Positions 18,499 through 28,392 are shown, counted from the stretch's first letter. The stretch: DNA of 64,000 nt from JAACFF01 sp963701435 (GCA_963701435.1 CAVPAL010000021.1:138309-202308); one strand, 5' to 3'. Translations and numbers: made by a program. Notes: generated by a model from the letters alone, not told the origin.

Positions 18499-19539
18499 TC
18501 ACTTCGGCACAGCAGATAGGAGCCGCTGCGGCTGCCCCATATAGCTTTCCCATGCTGTTTCGCCCACGGTGATTTCCATCAAAACCTTGTTCAAAGTCGC
18601 ATTAACCGGTGCGGGCACACCCACGGCCTGACCCGTTTGGGCAATGGCGCCATTATGATAGATCACTTCACTTTTTCCACAGCCAGACGCGAGATCAATC
18701 TGAAATGATGGCATTTTATTGCCGCGCCCTTTCGCCACAATCCGCGTTAAAATGGGCTTAAGAAGGAATTGGGGCACACGCTGTACACCGAAGGCAAGCT
18801 GGCGCGCGGGTGAGCCGGGCAAGTCTATGAACTGCAAATTTTTGTGCTGCATCACAACGGCCGTTTCTCGCAGCATTTTAACTTCCAGATCGAACATGCC
18901 CGGCATCGCATAGACGTCGCCTGGCGGACAGTTGAGGATGGCTGCGGTTGCATTGCCGACAATATTCAAAAACGCTTTCGACCATTTCATGGAGGTATAA
19001 TCAGCGACGCCAATTGCGGGCACGCCGGCCTTCTGGAATAGATTGACCCAGCGCGTGTTGTCCGCTCCCATGCTTGTTGCGGCCACGCCAATGCCGCGGT
19101 CAGGGCGTTCGATGATAAGATGATGGTTATTGGCTTTGCTGACCGGGGTGGTTAACGAACCGGCAATAACATGTTCAGCGCCAAATTGATCGATAAACGG
19201 CCGTTCCACGCCAATCCCGTTGCCAACCGTAAAAAAATATGGCGTTGTTGCCGTCAGATAAGGCGTAATGGCTTCTCGCGCGGCATCCAAATCATATGAT
19301 TTCATTGTGACCAGAATGAGATCATACAGTTCATTATCGGCAAATGCTGCCTGCAAAGAGCCGGCGGTTTTGGGGTGCAGGGTCACTGTCTTGTCTGCTT
19401 CGGTAATGGTCAACCCATGTTCATTAATGGGCGTTATCGCTTCGGGCAAAGATAACAAGGTGATATCGTGACCATATTGAAATAAACGTCCCCCCAAATA
19501 TCCGCCAATTGCGCCGGCGCCATAAACTAATATTTTCAT
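18499..19539 (-). CDS. Ketopantoate reductase family (PanE/ApbA)
   Basis: 346 residues. The N-terminal GAGAIGGYLGGRL is the NADPH-binding motif, and MKWSKAFLNIVGNATAAIL carries the conserved lysine of ketopantoate reductases. The length is slightly above the usual 300. Members reduce 2-dehydropantoate for coenzyme A synthesis, though many paralogues have other substrates. The start codon is 4 bp after the fmt stop, so the two are in an operon. The gene holds two copies of the iterated palindrome. Confidence 0.8.
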   Translation of the reverse strand: MKILVYGAGAIGGYLGGRLFQYGHDITLLSLPEAITPINEHGLTITEADKTVTLHPKTAGSLQAAFADNELYDLILVTMKSYDLDAAREAITPYLTATTPYFFTVGNGIGVERPFIDQFGAEHVIAGSLTTPVSKANNHHLIIERPDRGIGVAATSMGADNTRWVNLFQKAGVPAIGVADYTSMKWSKAFLNIVGNATAAILNCPPGDVYAMPGMFDLEVKMLRETAVVMQHKNLQFIDLPGSPARQLAFGVQRVPQFLLKPILTRIVAKGRGNKMPSFQIDLASGCGKSEVIYHNGAIAQTGQAVGVPAPVNATLNKVLMEITVGETAWESYMGQPQRLLSAVPK

Positions 19540-19543
19540 TCGG

Positions 19544-20479
19544 TTAGCTGCCTAAAAGTGCACCCACGAAATCAGGATGTCCGCGCACAAAATCAGCGGC
19601 TGACATGGCCCGTTTTCCCGCTAATTGTACTATTTCGAGAATCAGCCCACCCATTTCACCGCTGAGAACAATAATTTGCTCGTTTTGCTGAATGACTTTT
19701 CCAGACTGGCCGGCGGGTAAACGGCTGTCCGGCAACGCCGCTTGTAATATTTTAAGGTTGGTACCTTCCCAGGTAGTGAATGCGCCCGGCCAGGGGGTCA
19801 TGGCGCGCACGCGCCGCGCCAATTCAACCGGGCTGCGCTGCCAATCCAGCTGGCCGTGCTCTTTTTGAATCATGGGCGCATACGTGGATTGACTGTCATC
19901 CTGCGGCGTTGGGGTCATTTTGCCGGCTAAAATGGCGTCCAGATGTTGTTCCAACATGGCTCCACCCAACTTTGCCAGGCGATCGTGCAGGGAAACGGCC
20001 GTTTCGTCAACGTGAATAGGAATGGCTTCTTGCACAAACATGGGGCCGGTGTCCAGGCCAGGGTCCATTTGCATCAAGGTGACGCCCGTTTCTGCGTCCC
20101 CTTCCATGATGGCGTATTGAATTGGCGCCGCGCCGCGCCAGCGCGGCAGCAGTGAGGCGTGGACGTTGATGCAGCCGTGGGGCGGCAAATCAAGCACATG
20201 CGGGCGCAAAATCTGACCAAACGCGGCCACCACGATAACGTCTGGCTGCCAGACGCGCAGCGGTTCCGCCGCGGCTTCTTTGCGCAGCGATTTGGGCTGG
20301 TAAACGGGAATATTATTTTTCAGCGCGACGGTTTTGACGGGCGACGGCCGTAACTGGCGGCCGCGTCCCGCCGGCCGATCCGGCTGGGTGACCACACCAA
20401 CAACCATTTGGCTTTCGATTAATTTTTGCAAAGCGGGCACGGCAAAATCAGGCGTACCCATAAATACAACTCGAGACAT
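19544..20479 (-). CDS. fmt: Methionyl-tRNA formyltransferase
   Basis: About 311 residues. It begins MSRVVFMGTPDFAVPAL, as in Fmt proteins; an in-frame ATG three codons earlier is possible. The formyltransferase core has GCINVHASLLPRWRGAAPIQ, with the conserved Asn and His, and the Asp of QMDPGLDTG. A C-terminal OB-like domain follows. It formylates initiator Met-tRNA using 10-formyl-tetrahydrofolate. It overlaps tightly with the ketopantoate reductase-like gene downstream and is divergent from the DUF4013 gene. Confidence 0.93.
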   Translation of the reverse strand: MSRVVFMGTPDFAVPALQKLIESQMVVGVVTQPDRPAGRGRQLRPSPVKTVALKNNIPVYQPKSLRKEAAAEPLRVWQPDVIVVAAFGQILRPHVLDLPPHGCINVHASLLPRWRGAAPIQYAIMEGDAETGVTLMQMDPGLDTGPMFVQEAIPIHVDETAVSLHDRLAKLGGAMLEQHLDAILAGKMTPTPQDDSQSTYAPMIQKEHGQLDWQRSPVELARRVRAMTPWPGAFTTWEGTNLKILQAALPDSRLPAGQSGKVIQQNEQIIVLSGEMGGLILEIVQLAGKRAMSAADFVRGHPDFVGALLGS

Positions 20480-20545
20480 GCTGCGCATTCTAGCACGGGG
20501 TAACAGAACCTAAAAATCTTGGGAGCAGATCAGAAAGATTGTTGA

Positions 20546-20574
20546 TTGACGCATTGTTGTTTGGGGTCTACAAT
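20546..20574 (+). promoter_or_regulatory. Promoter of DUF4013 gene
   Basis: TTGACG at 20546-20551, a 17-bp spacer, and TACAAT at 20569-20574, followed 67 bp later by the start codon of the DUF4013 gene with GGAGG between. Confidence 0.65.
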
Positions 20575-20641
20575 ATCCAGGAAAGCTTAATGGATTGTGA
20601 GAGGCAAACGGTCCTTTCACTCTCAAACAGGAGGTTCCTTG

Positions 20642-21346
20642 ATGGACGTAGGTAAAGCATTTAAGTATGTATTCGATGACGAGCGTTGGGTTGGGAAACT
20701 TGGCCTTGGCGCGCTGGTGTCCTTCTTCATAGTCACAATTCCGCTTTTAATCGGGTGGATGATTGGGATTGTACGCAATGTGATGAATGATGAGGAGACG
20801 CCCATGCCGGAGTGGAGCGATTGGGGCAAGCTCTTTATGGATGGATTGAAAATTATCGTGGCGCAGTTCATCTACACGCTGCCGATCTGGATTATCATGT
20901 GTATCGCTGGGATTGCCACTGGCGGGTTGACCAGCGTGGCAGATAGCGGCGGCGGCGATGTGCTGGGAGCGTTGGGCGCTGTAACTATCGGTCTGATGGT
21001 TTGTTTGCTGCTGCTGTTTTCTATCGCGCTCTTCTTCCTCAGCCCCGCAATTGTGATTCAGTACGTCCTCACCGGTGATGATTTTGGCGCCTGCTTCCGC
21101 TTTGGTGAAGTTTGGAGGATTGCTCGCGACAACATCGCCAACATTCTGATTGTTTTTCTAGTGACATTTGGCATCAGCATCGCCTTTAGCCTGGTAGCGA
21201 CAGTTTTGAATATCATTCCCTGCCTGGGACAAATTGTGTTTTTCATTCTGGCATTGTTCTTTGGCCCATATATGTCTGCTGTAACCGGCCATCTCTACGG
21301 TCAAATTGCTGATCAAATGGATGCTGTGGAGCCGAAGTTTACTTAG
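20642..21346 (+). CDS. DUF4013 membrane protein
   Basis: 234 residues from ATG 20642, chosen because CAGGAGG lies about 8 bp upstream; an earlier in-frame start has none. The N-terminus (GKAFKYVFDDERWVGKLGLG) and the later membrane helices with the GDDFGACFRFGEVWR loop match DUF4013 proteins common in Chloroflexota and archaea. Five or six membrane segments are visible. Function is unknown for the family. Its TAG stop overlaps the first bases of structured element copy 3. Confidence 0.8.
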   Translation: MDVGKAFKYVFDDERWVGKLGLGALVSFFIVTIPLLIGWMIGIVRNVMNDEETPMPEWSDWGKLFMDGLKIIVAQFIYTLPIWIIMCIAGIATGGLTSVADSGGGDVLGALGAVTIGLMVCLLLLFSIALFFLSPAIVIQYVLTGDDFGACFRFGEVWRIARDNIANILIVFLVTFGISIAFSLVATVLNIIPCLGQIVFFILALFFGPYMSAVTGHLYGQIADQMDAVEPKFT

Positions 21347-21457
21347 GTAAACCGCAGAAAATTCTTGAAAATAAGCGGAGTTAGAAATCTGCGGTTTCCT
21401 CGAGGAATTGCAGATTTCCCATGACCTTTATTTTTGATTACTTTCTGCAAATTACCT
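21345..21457 (+). repeat. Structured intergenic element, copy 3
   Basis: 113 bp. Its leading AGGTAA overlaps the TAG stop of the DUF4013 gene. First stem AAACCGCAGA with TCTGCGGTTT; centre TTTCCTCGAGGAAT, which holds a perfect 12-bp palindrome TTCCTCGAGGAA; second stem TTGCAGA with TCTGCAA. Its final T joins the insertion sequence, on the far side of which copy 4 begins. Confidence 0.85.
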
Positions 21458-21458
21458 A

Positions 21459-23386
21459 GCGTAAGTTTTGTGCAATTGACGGCGAAATCATAAAAAATCG
21501 CCAAAAATAAAAGTCGAACCTTTACAAACTGCTCAAAAGTGGCAGGCTCATAGCGAAACTTCACAATGAGGTCGCCATGAGTTACATACAAACATCACCA
21601 GAAGCACCACCCCAAATGACACAACACGCCATGCTGGTCATTTGGGGGCTATTTGCCCGTCGTATCGGCTTGGTTGAGGCTATCGAAGCGGTCAAGCTGA
21701 AGCAAAAAAAGCGCAACCACACACCACAAACCAAAGTTCTGGAATTCCTGGTCGCCATCCTGGGCGGATTGCCGCATTTACAAGATATCAGCCGCTCGGC
21801 ACATCCGTTGGATCAAGACCCAGTTGTGGCCGCAGCGTGGGGACAAGATTGCCTGGGCTGACTACAGTGGTGTCAGTCGTACCTTGTCCCGGTTGACACC
21901 GCAAGAGGTTACTGACCTGGCAGTTGCGCTAGACAGTATCAGTCAGCCGTTTATCGACCGGGAAGTGGACTTGGCGCTGGCGCAGGCGGGTGAGATTGTC
22001 TATGATGCTGACCTGACAGGTCGACCCATCTCCAGCACAAGCAGCAGTTATCCAAACACGGCCTTTGGTCACATGGGGGATGCGATTGAGCTGGGTTATC
22101 AAGCGGCACTGGTCAGCATGCACAGTCCGACGTATGGTCGCTTGTGGTTAGCCAATGAACTGCATCCGGGTGATACGGTCAGTATGACGCGCACGCAGGC
22201 CTTGGTCATTGCGGCGGAAAAGCGGACAGGTCGACGACCGCGGCGGCGCACCGAGCTGCTGGCCGGCCGTTTAGCCGTGGCCCAAACGAGGTGGGAAACA
22301 ATAGCCGATCAGGTTGAAGAAAGCTACCAACGGCATCGCGAAGCTCAAGACAAATTGCATGACGCCCGCCTACTTTTGCGAGAATGGGAACAGGAAGTAC
22401 ACTCCTTGACGGTCATCTATGAAAAGGAAAAGCGGCGACAGACAGCTCACTGCCAACTGACAAGAGCCCAGCGCAAGGTGGCGACCTATACACAACGAAT
22501 TCCCCGTTGTGAAAAAGCGTTAGGCGTTGCCGAGCGGCGACTGGCCCGGCATGAAGCCCGTTATGATGCGGCTCAAGCTGAGGTTGACCAGTTGCAAGCT
22601 CACTTCCGACAGCTGCAAGCTGACAATGCCACCAATCTGAGCCCGATTCGCGCCACCTTTCGGCTCGACGGTGGGTTCACCAGCCTGGAGAATCTATACT
22701 GGCTGATTGAAATGGGTTACGAGGTCTATACTCGCGGCCGTTTCCCAAAAGTACGCGATGCGCTGAGTGCGCGGGTGACAGATGAAACCGCTTGGCGCCG
22801 GGTGGGTGGCAATGCCAACATGACAGCCTGGAGCAACACCACGGTTGATGGCTATTTCGGTTATCCATTAGATGTTGCCCTGCTTCACTACCACACTGGT
22901 GACACCGTCCAACGGGCTACATTACTGCACTACGGCCAGGCCGATGTCGCGGCTGACTTAGCGGGTTGGTTTCATACCTACAACAGCCGTCAAACGATTG
23001 AAGCCGGTATCAAGGAAGGCAAAAACGTCTTTCAGATGCATCATCTGAAGGTGCGCTCGTCGCAAGCGTTGCTCTTGCAAGAGCAGTTGGCTTGTTTTGC
23101 GGCCAATTTTGTCCGTTTTGCCGCCGCATGGTTGGCGCGCCAAGCGCAACCCGCGCCATTTTCAACCCAATCTGTCAAGCAGATGGTGCAGGTGGCTGCC
23201 CACACGTCTGCCTGGGTGCAAAGGCAAGGTGATGTTTGGTTTTTAACGTTCACTGAGCAGAGTTGTTATGCAGGCTGCTCCCTGCGTTTTGGCGCTGGGG
23301 TGATCCAATTACCCCTACCGCTCTTTAAAGACATTCATTTTTCGCATTTTTGAGCCATTTTGGCTCTGATTGCACAATAGTTACGC
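21459..23386 (+). mobile_element. Insertion sequence, 1.93 kb, TA target duplication
   Basis: The left end GCGTAAGTTTTGTGCAAT and the right end read inward as GCGTAACTATTGTGCAAT match over 18 bp with two mismatches. TA flanks both sides (21457-21458 and 23387-23388). The element carries one transposase gene with a frameshift. It contains no copy of the iterated ACGGCCGT palindrome, unlike its surroundings, which supports recent arrival. The insertion point is the exact junction of two structured elements. I cannot assign the IS family with confidence. Confidence 0.88.
21577..23353 (+). CDS. DDE transposase (frameshifted, +1 near 21835)
   Basis: About 590 residues across a +1 shift in or near the run TGGGGAC. 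The first frame ends DPVVAAAWGQD; the second continues DKIAWADYSGVSRTL. Candidate catalytic residues are Asp in YDADLTGRP, Asp in FRLDGGFTSLEN, and Glu in IEAGIKEGKN, all typical of IS4-superfamily transposases. A coiled-coil insertion with many Arg and Gln residues lies between the first and second Asp. The shift could be programmed, but one extra G in the run (sequencing error or mutation) is equally possible. Confidence 0.8.
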
Positions 23387-23387
23387 T

Positions 23388-23500
23388 AGGTAAACCGCAG
23401 AAACTATTCGGAAATCCAAAAAGGTTTGAACTGCGGTTTCCTTGAGGAATCGGCAACCATTTGAGCATTTTTAATTCTGAAAATTTGTTGCCGATTACCT
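23388..23500 (+). repeat. Structured intergenic element, copy 4
   Basis: 113 bp. It begins AGGTAAACC directly after the IS and ends ATTACCT 6 bp from the stop of the minus-strand acyltransferase gene. First stem ACCGCAG with CTGCGGT; centre TTTCCTTGAGGAAT; second stem CGGCAAC with GTTGCCG. Compared with copy 3, the second stem has changed on both sides with pairing kept. Confidence 0.85.
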
Positions 23501-23506
23501 AAACCA

Positions 23507-24115
23507 TCAAACGGCTCTCTCAGAAGTGATTTGTTTGACGGTATGACGCCCCTTGACGTCCTTGAAAACTGCCTGGATGCGCTCTAAATCGGCCGTTTCA
23601 TCACCTTTGGTCGGTATGCCCGGGCCTACCGTGAGAATCTTACGTTCATAATCGAAGATAACTGCCGAAATTGGCACATCAGCCTGTCTGGCAATATGAT
23701 AGAATCCGGTTTTCCAACTCTTGGTTTTGCTGCGGGTTCCTTCCGGCATAATCGCCAGCAAAAGTTTTTCCTGGAAGTTAAACTGATCTACCATTTGTCC
23801 CACAAGACCGCCGGAACTGCGGCGATCCACCGGGACGCCACCCAGCCAGCGCATTAATCCACCTATAGGTTTGCGAAATAGTGTGTGTTTCGCCAGCCAG
23901 GAAACGCGCACCTCCAGCGAGAAAATGGCCAGCAATGTCATGATGAAATCCCAATTTGAAGTGTGCGGAGCGCCCACTAAAATCATTTTGGGTTCATCTG
24001 GTAAATTATCTGTTTCCACGCGCCAGCCCATTAAGGCTAGAATCATGTCACTAATTGCTTTTGAAATACGGTTCCCACGCCGCGGCAAAGAGTCCCCAAC
24101 CACTTGTCGTTCCAT
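23507..24115 (-). CDS. PlsC-like acyltransferase (first of tandem pair)
   Basis: 202 residues. It carries the acyltransferase H-x4-D motif as HTSNWD, and MPEGTRSKTKSWKTGFYHIA as the conserved second motif (PEGTR) of the 1-acylglycerol-3-phosphate acyltransferase fold. It probably transfers acyl chains to a glycerophosphate-type or other lipid acceptor at the membrane. A paralogue with the same motifs lies 108 bp upstream on the same strand, pointing to tandem duplication. Confidence 0.75.
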   Translation of the reverse strand: MERQVVGDSLPRRGNRISKAISDMILALMGWRVETDNLPDEPKMILVGAPHTSNWDFIMTLLAIFSLEVRVSWLAKHTLFRKPIGGLMRWLGGVPVDRRSSGGLVGQMVDQFNFQEKLLLAIMPEGTRSKTKSWKTGFYHIARQADVPISAVIFDYERKILTVGPGIPTKGDETADLERIQAVFKDVKGRHTVKQITSERAV

Positions 24116-24223
24116 GCTTGTTCTCCGAGTATACCGACTATATTACTGGTCGAGTACACCTGAATATGTAAATAAGTCCGAGTTTACCCTTTCCCCGTTT
24201 TGCGGGCATAAACTCTCACAAAA

Positions 24224-24847
24224 TCACTCAAAATAATTTTTTCCGCGCACATTGCGGTAATATGATTGAAGAAATTCTATATCCGGTTCAAGATTTCCGG
24301 TTGGATAGAAAGGTTTTTGTATAACAACGGTTTTATTTCCATAATCGAAAGCGACAGGTACAATTGGAACGTCGGCGCCAACGGCAATGTGGTAAAAACC
24401 AGTTTTCCACTTTCTCACCTTTTTGCGCGTTCCTTCCGGCGTAATGGCCAGCACAAATTGTTTGCTGTTGTTGAATGTTGCAATCGCTTCCCCGACCGAA
24501 CCGTGGGCTGCACGGCGATCAATTGGTATGGCGCCAACCCAGCGTATGTAAGTCCCAAACGGTTCCCAAAACAAGGTGTGTTTGACCATAAAAGAGACTC
24601 GCAATCTGAGTGCAAAAATGACTGCGGACCCAATGATAAAATCCCAATTAGAAGTATGTGGCACAATGATGATCAAGAATTTTTCTAAGTTTGGAAACGC
24701 GCCAATGAAGCGCCAGCCGGTAAGCGCCAGATAACCTGCTCCTAAGGAACTTGTGACTCGATTGCCACGCTGTGGCACGGCCGTTCCCAGTTTTGGGAAA
24801 GAACGGCCGTTATGCACTATGGCCCGGTTTAATCCAAGCATAACCAT
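24224..24847 (-). CDS. PlsC-like acyltransferase (second of tandem pair)
   Basis: 207 residues with HTSNWD, a PIDRRAAHGSVG segment and a TPEGTRKKVRKWKTGFYHIA motif nearly identical to the neighbour. It starts 18 bp after the polA stop, so it probably shares a transcript with polA. Both members of the pair keep the catalytic motif, so both may be active with different acyl or acceptor preference. Confidence 0.75.
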   Translation of the reverse strand: MVMLGLNRAIVHNGRSFPKLGTAVPQRGNRVTSSLGAGYLALTGWRFIGAFPNLEKFLIIIVPHTSNWDFIIGSAVIFALRLRVSFMVKHTLFWEPFGTYIRWVGAIPIDRRAAHGSVGEAIATFNNSKQFVLAITPEGTRKKVRKWKTGFYHIAVGADVPIVPVAFDYGNKTVVIQKPFYPTGNLEPDIEFLQSYYRNVRGKNYFE

Positions 24848-24865
24848 CTATTTCTCTCTGCGATA

Positions 24866-27655
24866 TTAATCTTTCAAACCGAGCCAGTTTGTGCCGGTGC
24901 TTGCATCTACCTTGAGCGGGACGTCCAGTTTGTAGGCATTAGACATGATTGCGACCATTAATGGCTGCACTACGTCCAGCTCTTCTTCCGGTACTTCCAA
25001 CACTAGCTCGTCATGTACTTGTAACACCATACGCGCTCGAAAGTTAGCAAGCGCCTGGTGCAGTTGCAGCATGGCTATTTTGATAACGTCGGCTGCTGTC
25101 CCTTGAATGGGGTGGTTAACCGCCTCGCGTTCAGCCCGCAGCCGCGCCTGGGTAGTACTCCCGCTGGCCGGCGCTTTGAAAATTGGGAAATAACGCCGCC
25201 GGCCCAGCAAAGTTTCAACATAACCATCTTCTTTGGCTTTTTCTTTGGTTTGATCCAGATACTTGCGTATGCCCGGAAAACGGTCAAAGTATTCTTTGAT
25301 GTAATTCTCTGCTTCAGCCAACGTCAGGTCAGAATCGCGCGCCAGCCGGAAAGCGCCCATGCCGTATATCAAGCCGAAGTTGACCGCCTTGGCAAAACGG
25401 CGCTGGTTGTAGGTGACATCAGCCAGATCAATGCCGTAAACGGCCGCTGCCGTTGTGCTGTGAATATCCTGATCCTGCTGAAACGCTTCCAGCAGCGCTT
25501 CATCCTGACTGATATGGGCCAAAATGCGTAATTCCACCTGCGAATAATCAGCCGCCAGAAATATCCAGCCGGGGTCCGTCACAAATCCGCGTCGAATTTG
25601 CTGCCCTACTTCGCTGCGAATTGGAATATTTTGCAAGTTGGGATTACTGCTGGCAATACGTCCGGTGACGGCGCCGGTCTGGTTATAACTGGTGTGGATG
25701 CGGCCTGTCTCTGAGTTGACCATGCCGGGCAGCGCATCGACGTAGGTGCTTTTCAATTTGCCCAGCTCGCGATATTCCAAAATGGCGTGAATGATGCCGG
25801 TGGAATCGGCCGTTTTGAGACCTTCCAACACATTGGCGGCCGTCGAATAATAGCCGCTGCGTGTCTTTTTTAAGCTCTGGGTCGGCAGCCCCAGGTTCAC
25901 AAACAAAATGTCACTCAACTGCTGAGTCGAATTGATATTAAACGGTTCGCCGGCAATTGTATAAATTTCATTTTCCAGAGTGCGCATACGCGCCTGCAAA
26001 TCTTGTGACATCTGGCGAAAAAAAGGTTTGTCCAGGCGCACGCCTGCCTGCTCCATAGCGGCCAGCACCGGAATCAGTGGAATTTCCAGATCGAGGATTT
26101 TTTCAAGCCCTTTTTCACGTATTTCAGCCCGTAGCGGTTCAACCAAACGCAGCGTCATATCGGCGTCGGCAGCGCCGTAGGGAGCGGCGTCGGCAATGGG
26201 CACTTCGGCAAATGTTTTTTGCGTGCGTCCCTTACCAATCAGGGTGGTGATGTCGGTCATTTCAACGCCCAGCCGGTGACGCGCCAGGTCTTTCAACCCT
26301 TTATGTTTGCTCGCAGGGTCCGTGAGCCATTCAGCAATCATCGTATCAAAGGTGATGGGAGCAACGTGCAGACCATGCCTTTCGAGGATGGTGAAATCAT
26401 ATTTGGCGTTGTGGGCGACTTTAGGGGTGGCGGGATTGTCCATGGCGGGTTGAAGGGCGTCACGCACTGTTTGCCAATCGAGCTGCCCTTCGGCCAGTTT
26501 TGTTTCGCCTGCAAAAAGCGATAGCTGCCCACTTTTGGCCTGCTCTTCACCGTCAATATGTCCGATGGGAATGTAGTAGCCAACGGGCGGTTCAACGGCC
26601 AGGCAAACGCCCACCACAGCGGCTGTCATTTTATCCAGGCCGGTGGTTTCAACGTCGAAACTAATCATGCCGGCCTGGTTTAGTTTTTTGACCAACGCGG
26701 TGAGTTCTGCTCTGGTGCGCACGATGATCGTCTCGGTTGCGGGCTGTGTTTGAATTTCATCCAAATCGCCGTCTACGATCTCGACTTGTTCAAGCAGCAT
26801 GCGGGTCAGGGTGCGGAACTCAAGGTCGCGAAAAATATCGAGAACGGCCGTTACGTCAAAGTCATGCGCTACACACGCCTCCAGATCAAGCGTAATAGGC
26901 GCATCCGTCACAATTTTAGCCAACTGGTAGCTCAGATAAGCGGATTCCTGGCCTTCTTCCAGCTTTTTGCGCAGTGCGCCTTTGATATCTGGTATATTGG
27001 CGTAGATATTGTCCAGGGTGTCATATTCATTCAGCAGCTTCGTCGCCGTTTTGGCGCCGACGCCTTTTACACCGGGTATATTGTCGCTGGTATCGCCTAC
27101 CAGGGCCTTCCAATCCACAATTTGATTGGGACGTACGCCAAAACGTTCAATGACGGCAGGGGTATCATATACCTCAGGCGGCAGGCTGCCGCGCCGCGCG
27201 GGCAGTTCAACGCGTGTGTTATCGTTAACCAACTGCAACAAATCGCGGTCGCCCGTAATGATGTGGGCGGGAACGCCGGCCTGTTTTGATTGGCGCGCAA
27301 TTGTGCCCAGCACGTCATCCGCCTCAAAGCCTTCCAGTTCGAGTATGGGAATGTTGAGCGCCGCGACTACTTCTTTGATGCGGTCAATTTGCACGCGTAG
27401 TTCGTCCGGCATTTTTTCGCGCGTACCTTTGTAATCCTCGAAAAGGTCATCACGGAAGGTTTTGCCGAGGTCAAAGCTGACGGCCAGGTACTCAGGCTGT
27501 TGATCGCCCAACATACGTTCCAGCAGGGTGCGGGTGAACCCATAGGTGGCATTGGTTGGTTCGCCTTCTTTGGTGGTGAAAGCTTCGAGCGGTAGGGCAA
27601 AAAACATGCGGTAGGCCAGCGCGTGGCCATCGATAAGGAGTAATTTATGTTGCAC
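24866..27655 (-). CDS. polA: DNA polymerase I
   Basis: 929 residues, full length, from a GTG start with CAGGAG upstream. It has an N-terminal 5'-3' exonuclease (LLIDGHALAYRMFFAL, then ITGDRDLLQLV, then GVKGVGAKTA), a 3'-5' exonuclease-type domain with SFDVETTGLD (Asp and Glu retained, so proofreading is plausible), and the polymerase domain with motif A DYSQVELRILAH, motif B RRFAKAVNFGLIYGM and motif C VHDELVLE. It acts in Okazaki fragment maturation and repair. Confidence 0.97.
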   Translation of the reverse strand: MQHKLLLIDGHALAYRMFFALPLEAFTTKEGEPTNATYGFTRTLLERMLGDQQPEYLAVSFDLGKTFRDDLFEDYKGTREKMPDELRVQIDRIKEVVAALNIPILELEGFEADDVLGTIARQSKQAGVPAHIITGDRDLLQLVNDNTRVELPARRGSLPPEVYDTPAVIERFGVRPNQIVDWKALVGDTSDNIPGVKGVGAKTATKLLNEYDTLDNIYANIPDIKGALRKKLEEGQESAYLSYQLAKIVTDAPITLDLEACVAHDFDVTAVLDIFRDLEFRTLTRMLLEQVEIVDGDLDEIQTQPATETIIVRTRAELTALVKKLNQAGMISFDVETTGLDKMTAAVVGVCLAVEPPVGYYIPIGHIDGEEQAKSGQLSLFAGETKLAEGQLDWQTVRDALQPAMDNPATPKVAHNAKYDFTILERHGLHVAPITFDTMIAEWLTDPASKHKGLKDLARHRLGVEMTDITTLIGKGRTQKTFAEVPIADAAPYGAADADMTLRLVEPLRAEIREKGLEKILDLEIPLIPVLAAMEQAGVRLDKPFFRQMSQDLQARMRTLENEIYTIAGEPFNINSTQQLSDILFVNLGLPTQSLKKTRSGYYSTAANVLEGLKTADSTGIIHAILEYRELGKLKSTYVDALPGMVNSETGRIHTSYNQTGAVTGRIASSNPNLQNIPIRSEVGQQIRRGFVTDPGWIFLAADYSQVELRILAHISQDEALLEAFQQDQDIHSTTAAAVYGIDLADVTYNQRRFAKAVNFGLIYGMGAFRLARDSDLTLAEAENYIKEYFDRFPGIRKYLDQTKEKAKEDGYVETLLGRRRYFPIFKAPASGSTTQARLRAEREAVNHPIQGTAADVIKIAMLQLHQALANFRARMVLQVHDELVLEVPEEELDVVQPLMVAIMSNAYKLDVPLKVDASTGTNWLGLKD

Positions 27656-27936
27656 GGCAGTTTCTCCTGAAAAAATTACATGGAGTTTCGTTGAGAAAGC
27701 ACAGAGAGGTTTGAAGTAAAAGTGAAGAGAAAAATCCTGGGTCTTCTGTGTCTCTCAAAATAAATACTAGACGATATGGATATCCTTTCTGAAGAAATTA
27801 TAGCCGGAAACGGCCGTTTAAGGAATCATTCGGTCATCTCAGAAGTTTATGAGTTGGTAGTAACCTGTGCAACATGAACCGTGTTGCTGCGTATAGAATT
27901 GTGATGTAGATTTGATTAGACCAGGAGATTGGATAG

Positions 27937-28386
27937 ATGACAAACCAGGAACCAATTAAGATCATTATTGAGGATGAAGAGTCGTACAAAGCGGATAGGG
28001 TACAATCAAAATCGCGCGCGGTCGTGAATGAAACTGGCAAGAAATTGACTGATGCTGCTAAACAATCTGTTCAAAAGGCATGGGACACCGATGCACGGCG
28101 TACAATTACCCAAAGAGTCAGTGAGGGGTTAGATGCGGCCGTGACCCAGGGCAGCCGTGCTATTAGCCTCAAAGTTGCGGAAACAACAGAGAAAACTGCA
28201 CGCGAGCAGGCAACGGCCGTACAGTCGCGCCTACAAGATGTGGATTGGAAAACCGAAGCGCAAAGTGGGCTGGCAAGCGGCCTCAAATGGATCAGCGCCC
28301 AATTATCTGAAATGGCCGAAAAAGTCACGACGCCGGAAAACAACAAACAAGAAAAAAGCCCGCCTGACAATAACCAAACGGGCTAA
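27937..28386 (+). CDS. Hypothetical helical protein
   Basis: 149 residues, strongly charged and helical, rich in Lys, Glu, Gln and Thr, with no membrane segment or Cys. The middle (AKQSVQKAWDTDARRTITQRV, then SEGLDAAVTQGSRAISLKVA) looks like an apolipoprotein- or LEA-like amphipathic helix. I do not recognise the family. It stands alone between polA (divergent) and pgk (convergent), with a terminator right after it. Confidence 0.55.
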   Translation: MTNQEPIKIIIEDEESYKADRVQSKSRAVVNETGKKLTDAAKQSVQKAWDTDARRTITQRVSEGLDAAVTQGSRAISLKVAETTEKTAREQATAVQSRLQDVDWKTEAQSGLASGLKWISAQLSEMAEKVTTPENNKQEKSPPDNNQTG

Positions 28387-28392
28387 TGGTTC

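Noticed and set aside
4069..23500. Structured elements as a CRISPR array
   Set aside because: Only four dispersed copies, not regularly spaced, no spacers and no cas genes.
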